Below the pieces are notes generated by a model. That model saw only the letters and a list, made by a program, of their open reading frames with translations, was not told the DNA's origin and did no database searches. A program made the translations under genes and the position numbers. A stretch of 64,000 bases of DNA from Karalla daura (Eukaryota; Chordata; Actinopteri; Chaetodontiformes; Leiognathidae): assembly GCA_029224185.1 (NCBI GenBank), contig CM055196.1:21402009-21466008 (forward strand). The letters run 5' to 3'. Below, piece after piece: positions 56,001 through 64,000 of the stretch; within the stretch, counting starts at the first letter, position 1, and the number at the start of each line of letters is the position of its first letter.

Positions 56001-56513
56001 GGTTAGGCTGGCTGTGGCGAAGCCGGCCAGCTCCAGCCTCTCTGCAGAGGTGATGAAGGCGGGCCGGTACCTGGTGCAGCCCAGGAGCCGGTCCAGCAGA
56101 GCCCACAGGCTCCTCAGCACCAGGCTGGACAGCAGCAGGTAGTTGGCAGTCTGCTCCTTCAGGTCCCCCTGCAGGGCTGAGCTGTTGAGGAAGCACAGCA
56201 GACCCAGGAGGAAGCCCAGTAAAGGATGGAGGAGACTGGAGCTGACCTTCTCCATCTCGAAGTAGTAATACACGACGCTGGCTGCGAGGAAGACGAGCAG
56301 GGAGAGGATGAAGATGACGAGCAGGGTGGTTTCGGAGGTTTTCTCCCAGCGGACGTAGAGTCCCAGGCAGAGGCCGATGAGCAGGTTGACCCCGGACAGG
56401 TAGCCCAACCATCGGACTGAAGACCACATGCTCACCTCTCCGTTCACCTCCTCCAGCCGGGTCATAGCAGCGTGGAGGCAGTGGCTCACACAGTATTTCA
56501 GAAAACGACACAT
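52391..56513 (-). CDS. tmem168: Transmembrane protein 168 (with a one-base frame break)
   Basis: Four coding exons: 56513-55377, 54405-54263, 54082-53808, 52960-52391, all GT-AG. Exons 1-3 join in phase. Exon 4 has one base too many: a G run at 52738-52746 (nine G) where eight restores the frame; with eight the product is 707 aa (human about 697). Residues 1-379 are a multipass membrane region opening MCRFLKYCVSHCL, with FYFSGLSVTERWMPFL and GMRHFCLISERL as diagnostic family blocks. The later part is soluble, with FHGLFRELGNSLGGTCVGYA, ETFGCDYSTSG, LRTGDGPRHDTY, YSGH, WWREKN and C-terminal LDTGQGFKLVRS. The function is poorly known; a membrane protein of ER/nuclear envelope type is reported in the literature. 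Teleosts can carry two copies (a/b), and I cannot say which this is. The break is more likely sequence error than pseudogene, because the whole protein is otherwise intact. Confidence 0.95.
52738..52746 (-). other. Frame-breaking homopolymer in tmem168 exon 4
   Basis: Nine C on the coding strand. Upstream the conserved frame reads ...DLEMQQDPP; downstream QLGDFTVQWVEYNC continues in the +1-shifted frame. The family has Asp-Pro-Pro-Gln-Leu-Gly-Asp at this spot, which needs eight C. Read literally, the upstream frame stays open to 52,245 and replaces the last ~115 conserved residues with an Arg/Pro/Ala-rich tail. Confidence 0.9.
52961..53807 (-). other. tmem168 intron 3
   Basis: 0.85 kb. It contains the CA/GT array and otherwise AT-rich and unique sequence. 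Confidence 0.85.
52966..53143. repeat. (CA)n/(ACAAAC)n array beside the tmem168 exon 4 acceptor
   Basis: About 178 bp of CA units with AAACAC variants, including a run of ACAAAC hexamers at 53,095-53,130. On the coding strand it is (GT)n ending about 10 nt before the CTCAG acceptor at 52,960. Confidence 0.97.
54083..54262 (-). other. tmem168 intron 2
   Basis: 180 bp. On the coding strand the acceptor side is a C run with interruptions (plus-strand G runs at 54,087-54,130), ending GGCAG. Confidence 0.9.
54406..55376 (-). other. tmem168 intron 1
   Basis: 0.97 kb. It contains a decayed teleost repeat piece at 54,545-54,610 (GGGTCTCCAATGGACC, AAACATGTTTTCAGACT), another at 55,150-55,210 (GGCACCCTGTCCTGGGGTG) and the GGAT array next to the donor. 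Confidence 0.8.
55339..55366. repeat. (GGAT)n tetranucleotide repeat
   Basis: About six GGAT units within 10 bp of the exon 1 donor of tmem168. Confidence 0.9.
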
Positions 56514-56900
56514 TTTTTTGGTTCGGTATCTCTGATCCGACCTCGAACTTAAGGCAACCTGTTGGAAGCTGTCGTCGTTCGCCTCCTATCGACGCATCGC
56601 TGCACCGGTCGCCGTCACCTCGTGTGAAGCATTACTCATCTTTGTCTGTGTCCCGCTACCAAATGAGAAGTTTTTAACCGGCTGCCAGCTCGGAGGGACA
56701 CATACCCGGTCAGAAAGTTTGTCCCGTCAAAAGTTTTCAGTCAGATGACAGACGCCATGACAGTTTTCTAGGACTACGGCGAACACAAAGGGTCAAAAGT
56801 CCACGAACGTCCGCAAAAGGCGCATTCCACAAATAGTATCTTCAGTCGAGTTTGGTTTAAGCTTCGACCATTTCAAAAGCGAAACGTATGTTCTCTTAAT
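56514..56900 (-). promoter_or_regulatory. Probable tmem168 promoter and 5'UTR
   Basis: CpG-containing sequence (CGTCGTTCGCCTCC, ATCGACGCATCGC, ACCGGTCGCCGTCACC at 56,565-56,620) directly upstream of the start codon, in an otherwise AT-rich neighbourhood. No TATA box was recognised. The start site is not determined. Confidence 0.45.
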
Positions 56901-56950
56901 CACTTGAGATATTACTTACTTTTCTTCAGTTGTAGAGATGATAGTTCAGG

Positions 56951-56956
56951 TTTATT
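56951..56956 (-). terminator. Candidate samtor poly(A) signal (AATAAA)
   Basis: The first canonical AATAAA on the minus strand after the samtor stop codon, 2.4 kb downstream. A long 3'UTR is plausible for this gene, but a variant signal nearer the stop is possible. Confidence 0.4.
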
Positions 56957-59353
56957 TTCTGCGTAAATAAAAGGTGGTCTGCGCTTATACACTTAAATTA
57001 CAGGTATTTACTTTTGTTGGTCTTGCTGCAGTATCCTAAGTATATTGTGGTAATTATCAAGTGTGTGTGTGTGTGTGTATATGAATTTTCTGGAGATCTT
57101 CAGTTTAGTTTATCTGTAGGGAAAATAGTAACTAATTAAAGAAGAGTAAAAGATTTAAAAGGCAGAAGTCTTGGAAACAGTCCTTAACCTCAGCAAGCTA
57201 GCATAAGTATACTACAAATGTACTTAGAATTCTGAAATACTTTTTCATCAAGTGATCCTGTTTTGTAAAAAAAGAATTCTCAATTGCTCTCCATTTTGAT
57301 AAACCCTAATTAATCAGTCTAGACCACCTAACCACCTCTTTATGACTTGTTTGAAATGTTCAGATGTAAAAAAAACACACACAAACATGTTTCATTTACA
57401 TTCATTTATAAAAGAGAAATACAACCATACTAGAAGCACACATTGTTCTGCATTGCTGAAAATGCTGATGAAGAAAATGAACCATTTCATGCAAATGGAC
57501 CAAAAGAAACACTGGAAGACAAATGCAAGTAATCACAAAACACGTTTCTGCTGAGTATGAATATGTGTGGAACTGTGGATTTTGTTTTCCTGTAAGAACA
57601 GAAGAGATATCAGCATCGGATGTGTATTAACTGGAATATGATATGGAAATGGCAACAACACACTGCATTACATCAACACTGAAATGTTTGTTGTTATCCA
57701 TTAATATGACAAAGAAGCAGTGGACATTTGTATGTACTGTTTGACCAAGGAAGCGTTGATAATATTGTTGTTAAACGGCATGGGTTTCATTTTTTTCTGC
57801 TTGCAACATACAGTAAATGTGAACAAAGAAGGCACCTTTCTCTTATCATCTTCTGGGCCCGTCTGGTTGTTTGTAAAATTGTCATCATAGGAAAATAACT
57901 ACATTTTGTGACACCCTTTGGGATCAATGATAAAGTGCCACAGACGAAACACGTTTGACGGAAATTCATCCCTTCATTCACACTGATGCACACACACACT
58001 CACACACCAACATTTCATCCCATAGTGTCTTCAGCTAAAACCTCTCCCCACAGCATGAAGCATCTTCAGATCCGCGCTGGCTTGCTATTGCTAAAATCTA
58101 CAGTTTCTCACCTTCTCAGAGGTTCTGCGTGACAAAACAGTAAGTTAGTGCAAATCGTTTCTATCGAGGTGATTTTCATTCCGACCGCGCCAAGTTCAGA
58201 TCTGGACCCTCTCGGAGGCGTAGTTCTTACTGTATTTTCACATCAAAGTTACAAAAGTTGTGTGTCAAGGGATACTGGTGTTGCAAAGTCCGTTTGTAAT
58301 GGGTCACTGACTCGCAGCGATGCACCATCTCTCTGCTCGAGAGCAACGACATTAACGTATTGGAAACCTAGCGGGAGGAAAATGGACTATCAATATTGTC
58401 GGGAGGACAACGAGAGGAGGAAAAGAAGAGTAATACCTATTCTGAAACACTCGTACCTTGTTACACGATGAGTCAACACAGTTACAGTTTCACATTAGTA
58501 AACCTAGTAATACTTCTACCGTATGGTTCTGAAAATGTTTAAAATGCTACAAATACCACTTTCTTGTAAAAGATACACAAATCATTCAGAGGATGCCAAA
58601 TTAAAAATGGCATTGCCACACTCAACACTGGACAACACCCAATGTTTTCACTGTTGAGAATATATATTTCCAAAACAATGATATATATTTGTTGTCTCGG
58701 AAAACTAAATGCACATCAAGAATTGTTTTTTTTGTTTTGTTTTGTGTTTTTTTTCCAGAAAAAATCTAGCTGCATGACTGTGACAGAAGCAAGCGTACCA
58801 GTCCAGTCACACCATCTCAGTCTCTCCAGTGCAATCCAACTCCTGTCACACTGCTCGTGTCGCTGCACTTGTCTCTTGCTGCTACACTAGCTTATTCAAA
58901 AATGAGGCCGAGTACAGAATGTAGACAAGCTGACTTTTGTTATCGAGAGCTGATTGGAAAATGGGATGAAAATCGAGGAGAAGGGGGATTCAGATATCTC
59001 AAGGGCATTCGCTTCCCAGCTCTTAAAAAACCTAGATATTTATCAAAATATATCCATCTTAGTGTGTGGCATGTGTACATGTGTGTCTGGTTTTGTGTGT
59101 GTGTGTGTGTGTGTGTACTCTCAGACGAGTGCTGGATATGAGAAAATAATCTGTAAACTCTCTTTCGCACTGTGCAAACTGCATTGTCTCAGGGAGCGGG
59201 AGGAGAAGTGGGAGAAGAATGCAGCAGGTTAAATTTGGCAGCGCAGCAGTTGAAGGGGAGGTGACAGTTACGTAGAGGAGGAGGAAGAGGGGACACTGAT
59301 GGGAGGAGGAGGAGGAGGAAGAGGGGGGGCGCTGTTGTCTTGGTTTTCTTCGT
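56957..59353 (-). other. samtor 3'UTR or intergenic DNA
   Basis: 2.4 kb of AT-rich, mostly unique sequence without recognisable exons. It contains (GT)n at 59,095-59,117, GA-rich sequence right after the stop (59,265-59,335) and a TATATA stretch near 58,660-58,690. How much is transcribed depends on which poly(A) signal is used. Confidence 0.5.
59095..59117. repeat. (GT)n microsatellite
   Basis: About 11 GT units, probably within the samtor 3'UTR. Confidence 0.9.
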
Positions 59354-60223
59354 CTAGCTCTGGAGGAGGATGGGGTCCTCCAGCTCGTGGAAGCCGGGCA
59401 CCGAGCTGCCCTGGCTCTCCCCGGAGTCGGAGTCGTAGGGCGTGTCGGGCAGCTCGCTGAAGCCCCACGCCAGCTGGTCGTCCTCCAGGTCGGAGCGGGC
59501 CGCCGCCGGCGCCGGCGCCTCGCCGCCGCACTCCTCCTCCTCGTTGGAGTGGAAGTCCTGGGGGATGTAGAGCATCTCGGGGTAGTTGCGCGACACCAGG
59601 TCGCTGGTGGTGGTGGGGCAGGCCTTGCGGAAGGCCATGAGGTGCATGTGGGAGTGCTTGACGTACTTGTAGCGCTTGAAGCCCAGCGACTCCACCGCCA
59701 CGCGCCAGCTGCGCATCATGAGCGCGTGGCGGTTCTGGTGCGAGGAGTCGGGCGTGATGATGAGCAGCAGGCCGTGCAGCTCCAGCAGCTCGTGGGCCTT
59801 CTTGCAGCAGATCCAGCGCTGGTAGGGCGAGGGGAAGTACGACAGGAGCAGGGAGAAGACCACCACGTGGAAGAGCTGGGCGGGCAGGCTGTCGATGGGG
59901 TTGTGCAGCTGGCGGAGGAAGGCGTCCACCGCGTCGCCCGCCAGCTGCAGAGGCTGCTGGAGCTGGAGGTTCAGGAAGTCACACTTGTACACGCTCTGAG
60001 GGGGAGAGAGAGAGAGATCAATGCTTCTACTGATCCTGAAGGAAGTTCCAAGGACTATGCTCAACATCCCTTTGGGATGACTCCCTCAGGAAACTATACA
60101 ATACATTACATCAAATAGTAACAGGGGGAGCACTGGGAGGGACATGTAATATGAAAGGAGACAGGATCAACAAGTAACAAGGGAGCACATATAATACGAC
60201 AGGATCTAGTGCAAAAAAGTGGC

Positions 60224-60291
<68 letters not shown>

Positions 60292-62212
60292 AAGGACACA
60301 TAATGCAGATACAAAGAGTTTTGTTCCAACCAAGCAGCAACACAGCCGAGCTGACTCTTTCAATGAACCGAGCTCAACCTTGCTACAAGTCTGATCAGCT
60401 GATCACCTGATCAAACAGTGCACTCCTGACTGGTTGGAACAAAAACCTGCACCCACACAGCCCTTGGTGGGGTAGGTCTGAGACCCCTGATCTAGTGCAA
60501 ACTGGTGTAAAAGTGCAGAGTGAGCGTGTGCAAAGTGGCAAGTGTATGAGGGATGTGAGGTGTAAGATGGCACAGATGAAAACCGAAAAGAAATAGAAAC
60601 CAAATAAACACACTATTTATCTGAGCAAACAGGCCTCGTCATCGCCTCCACACCCGACCAGGCGGATTTGTGCGCCTGCAGCTACAGATTGCGAGTTCCA
60701 TTTTGTTCCGCTCTAACCACAACACTGACTGCAGCATGAGTCACTGCTGCTGCTGCTGCTGCTGCTGCTCAGTGCCGGCCGGGCCCGGCCACAGCAACAC
60801 AACAGGCAGGAAACCCTCACTGCGCCTCACGCCTCTCAACAAGGACCTGAAGCGTTTCACAGAGAGCGAGCGGCCCGTACCTCCACCGCAGGCACTATGT
60901 CAATACCGACTGTGAGGAATTCATCAAACTTCAAGAAAGGGTTGAAGCAGCTCCCCACGTCGAGAAGGCGCATTTTCCCCATCTGAGGGATGGAGCTGTG
61001 AGACAAACAGGCCAAGTGTTACTCTCAAACCAGCATTCAGCTTCAGAATCCAACATCTACAAAATGCAAGAGGTTTAGGTTTCTGTTTACTCAATGTGAA
61101 AGGTACTTTCAGTGAGGGAAGTTCACCAGAGCAGGAGAAGAGATCAGAACATAGTAAATATGAATAAATAACACAGAGCAGAGTAGTACATTGCATTCCA
61201 GCACAGCACATTTGAAGTTAGTTTAGCAAACCCTTCGCCTTCAAGTGGCCCATCTATAACTCAGACCTAATCCTATTATCACTGTGGGTCTTTCCACAGT
61301 GACTCCATATTTACAATGATGTCACAATCAATCGTGACTTGAATGAAATAGACTTGGTTGGACGTTTTCATTTTCTACCCTTCCCTAAAATAGGAAACCG
61401 ATGGGGAAATAATCAAAGCATTCTAATCATTTGATTGACTTTCACTGCACCACTGTGGGCTGCAGGGGCCACTAGGTGGGGGAGAGAAGTTGTTTTACCT
61501 GCATTTACTGAGCTAAATACATTCAGGAACATGCAAAATAGAGCGGACATGAAACAACCAAATATGGCTCAACGGCCACAGGAGACAGGAAAGAAAATCT
61601 TCATATTGAAATTTTTATTTCAGGTTTGCTGCTAAAGCTGCAGTTTCACTAACATTAATCACATTGTATCATTTCCTACTGCTATAAAGTCTAAATACTG
61701 TTGTTTATCATATCAGTAAAAGTTCTCAGTTGTATAACTCGTACATCGTACATGTTTTATGTTAGAATACTCCTCTTGATGTTTAGTACAGGAATATACC
61801 AACTCATCTGAGCTGGTCTCGTCTTACCTGGGGGGGGTGCTGTACGGCTGGCCGCTAACAGCCGTGGGCAGGCCCCTGCTATGCGTGGCACTTTTCTCAT
61901 CCTTTTCCCACATTCTTTTCATCCCGCCATCCAAGAAGTACTCCTGACAGACACTGCAGAAGTGGGAAGAAGGGGGGAAAACAAAAACAAACCTCTTCAG
62001 CTGAAAGCAGAAAGCTGATGCAGCGTGCCAGAGCCAGCAGCCACCAGCGTCAGGTGCTGCAGAGCCCTACCTGCGGCACCACTCGATGCGTCCCTCCCCT
62101 TCGCAGTTTTTGGTCCAGTGGTTGTCCGCCAGGTTCTTCATGGCCAGGGCGTACTCGCTCAGCGTCTGCTCGTCCTCGCAGTGCTCGCGCCAGATCTTGT
62201 CGAAGTCGCCCA
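59354..62212 (-). CDS. samtor: S-adenosylmethionine sensor upstream of mTORC1 (BMT2 homologue), partial
   Basis: Binds S-adenosylmethionine and links methionine status to mTORC1 through GATOR1-KICSTOR. Exons 2-5 are visible: 62212-62071, 61953-61828, 60995-60881, 59995-59354, all GT-AG and phase-consistent, giving 341 aa; the first coding exon (about 55-60 aa) is not found and should lie beyond 64,000. Diagnostic blocks: GDFDKIWREHCEDEQTLSEY (exon 2), RLLDVGSCFNPFLKF (SAM-binding loop) and VGIDIVPAVE (acidic residue) in exon 4, then YKCDFLNLQLQQP, HVVVFSLLLSYFPSPYQRW, LLLIITPDSSHQNRHA and C-terminal PYDSDSGES...ELEDPILL in exon 5. The fold is a class I Rossmann methyltransferase. The linker encoded by exon 3 is about 15 residues shorter than in human, or one small exon is missed. 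Tandem with tmem168, the same neighbour as in human. Confidence 0.96.
60221..60290. repeat. (GT)n microsatellite in samtor intron 4
   Basis: About 34 uninterrupted GT units. Confidence 0.97.
60744..60769. repeat. (CTG)n triplet repeat in samtor intron 4
   Basis: About nine CTG units, intronic; about 110 bp from exon 4. Confidence 0.9.
60996..61827 (-). other. samtor intron 3
   Basis: 0.83 kb, unique and AT-rich. No extra exon was recognised here, although the short linker of the encoded protein would allow one. Confidence 0.7.
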
Positions 62213-64000
62213 CTGGAGGAGGAGGAGAAATAAAGAGCGGGCCGGATGAGGACAGAACCAGACACACAACAGGGCAGTTAGAACAGGACCTGCAGGGACC
62301 CTGACGGCCAGGCCACTCAAAGACCTTCCAGAGGAAAGAATCAAGGCCTCATCACCAGTTCAGACCAGAAACTCATCTTTAACTTATTTAACAGCTGTAG
62401 TTTGCAATTGACTCTCAATCATTCACCATAAATAAGTAGCAGCAGTAGTGGCTCATTATAAATAATGTTTCAGATTTTTTGATTGATCTAATTTCAACAC
62501 TGATTGAGACCTGGCAGACACCCTGTAGAAGAATCAGACTGGAGTTACCAGCTCTACAATCCCCTTCTTCTTCTTCAAGGTTTTTGAGTCTGACATTAGC
62601 AGCACTAGCAAAGAGCTAACGTCCAGGACATACTTGCCAGCTTCAGTCATCAGAACCCCTTCAGCACCAGAATATGGCAAAAAAAAACAACTAAAAACAC
62701 TCAGGCCACATTGTCTCCATGTTCACTGGCCTCTGCCAAGCACAGAAGTGGAATCCTTGTCTCGAAAAAAAAAAAAAAACATCCCCAGACTGAGCATTAT
62801 TTCACACAGAGAGTGACGTTGACAGAAAAAGCCCCTTCAGCACATCTCCACAGCCGCTCCGAGGTTTTACGGCCCGCAGCATCGGCAGAGGCGCCGATAA
62901 GGGAGAAGTCCCATGACCGCCAGAGGGGGAGAAAAACAGCGCTATCAGGTTTGCAGAAATGAAAGGACAACAAGAGGAGTGGTGGTAAACAGCAAGCAGC
63001 GCTCTGGAAGCATGACCACTGTGATTCCATGCCAAGCCTACCAGATCATGCTTTACTTATTAACCAATCATGAGGTCTGCTCGCAGGATGACTTCTCTGT
63101 GCTTGTTCAGACCTCCCACACAACAAAAAAAAGAAGGCACACACCCAGCCAGACCTCTCCACCACAGCGAACGCTTTCTGATGCAACGAGACGTTCAAAG
63201 CACGACGCGCCTGAGGCCGCGGTGCGGCCGCGCTGGTTCTAAGTGGGACAGGCTCTGCACAGACAGCAGCCACACCACACTGCTTTTGTTGAACTGGGAT
63301 TGGCTGATGGGACTCCACTCATGTTACAAGTAGCAGCTCTTGATAGACTGTTTTTATCTGGCATAAAATGTTTGAACTCTTTCCGACAGGCATCTTCTGA
63401 AGCGGTAACCAGTAACAAACCCTGTAGCCTAAAGACTGCTGGATCTATAGCAGTTAAAGGATAAAGAATCGCAGGTTTAATTTTCAAGATACCAACTTGG
63501 CACCTGCTGTTTTGAATTGGATTTGCCTTTTTGTGTCTCGCCTCCTACACAGTCCCCCAGAGGAGTTTGCATTTCCTCAAAAAGAGGAATGAAGAGCGAG
63601 CACGTTCAGCATCAAAAGCCTCTGAGCGCCCGGACGATGCCGCTCACGCTTCACCCCAAGCCAAACGCTGATTTAATCTACACTTTTCAACATCAGGCTT
63701 GTAAATATCGTAATGAAAAAAACATCGGTTATGTTTCTCCGAGCTATGGAGGCGGTGGCTGGAGCTCAGATCTCACATGTCAGATTTGAGCTGTGGCGAA
63801 AGGGTTCTTTCCATACTTCCCGTTTTACATCACACTTTGATCCGGGCTGACTCATGAGCTCAGCTGCTGATCAACACAGACTCTGACTCCTGTGGAACTC
63901 CAACCACTGACAACGGCCTTTACGGCTTTGAAAAGAAGAAAGTTAGTGCTACAGAAAGCACATAAGAGAACAAAGCCCCGTGGGAAGGTCGATTACATGC
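62213..64000 (-). other. Part of samtor intron 1
   Basis: Everything upstream of exon 2 to the window edge. I searched the minus strand for the conserved basic N-terminal segment that should precede GDFDKIW and did not see it. It has an A-run at 62,765-62,780 and otherwise nothing recognised. Confidence 0.65.

Larger units (their letters stand above)
59996..60880 (-). other. samtor intron 4
   Basis: 0.9 kb with a (GT)n array, a CTG-triplet run and pieces resembling a decayed fish retroelement (TACTGATCCTGAAGGAAGTT at about 60,030; GATCTAGTGCAAA occurring twice, near 60,203 and 60,489). Confidence 0.75.

Noticed and set aside
55338..56006. 222-codon plus-strand frame rich in Gln, His and Glu
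   Set aside because: Exactly antisense to tmem168 exon 1; absence of stops follows from the GC-rich coding sequence on the other strand.
59265..59335. GA-rich stretch after the samtor stop as extra coding sequence
   Set aside because: Follows an in-frame stop at the position matching the family's C-terminus.
59387..60118. 243-codon plus-strand frame rich in Val, Leu, Arg and Gly
   Set aside because: Antisense to samtor exon 5 and explained by its GC-rich codons.

Overview
The window is vertebrate nuclear DNA, most likely from a ray-finned (percomorph-type) teleost fish. Evidence: spliced genes with GT-AG introns and vertebrate-length proteins, very many (CA)n/(CT)n microsatellites, and several degenerate copies of interspersed repeats common in teleost genomes. 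There is no sign of prokaryotic operons, phage or CRISPR.

Layout. Positions 1-21,950 hold no exon I can recognise; they contain microsatellites, a 230-bp GATA/GACA array, old repeat copies and several unique blocks that look like conserved non-coding DNA. Next comes cdkn1c (minus, coding 24205-23476), encoding a compact p57-type CDK inhibitor, with a TATA/CCAAT promoter at about 24,420-24,480 and a probable poly(A) signal at 21,979. A 6-kb gap (24,500-30,500) separates it from the divergent gene ptdss2 (plus, coding 30548-47684), phosphatidylserine synthase 2, whose 12 coding exons I reconstructed completely (493 aa); its 3'UTR runs to about 50,490. The next gene is convergent: tmem168 (minus, coding 56513-52391), four exons, interrupted in this sequence by a one-base excess in a G run. 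About 2.8 kb upstream of it, on the same strand, is samtor/bmt2 (minus, 62212-59354; first coding exon not seen), encoding the S-adenosylmethionine sensor of the mTORC1 pathway.

How the genes relate. This is not an operon and the four proteins act separately: cell-cycle arrest (p57), phosphatidylserine synthesis in the ER (PTDSS2), a multipass membrane protein of poorly known role (TMEM168) and methionine/SAM sensing (SAMTOR). From general knowledge, cdkn1c and ptdss2 correspond to human 11p15 genes, while tmem168 and samtor are neighbours on human 7q31, so the window appears to span a junction between two ancestral synteny blocks at about 50.5-51.5 kb. I see no clearly novel gene system. The most checkable oddities are the tmem168 frameshift, a 180-bp CA array at a tmem168 splice acceptor, an 18-bp perfect hairpin at 4.3 kb, a degenerate tandem repeat in the cdkn1c 3'UTR, a palindromic CCAAT pair in its promoter and a CRE cluster before ptdss2.
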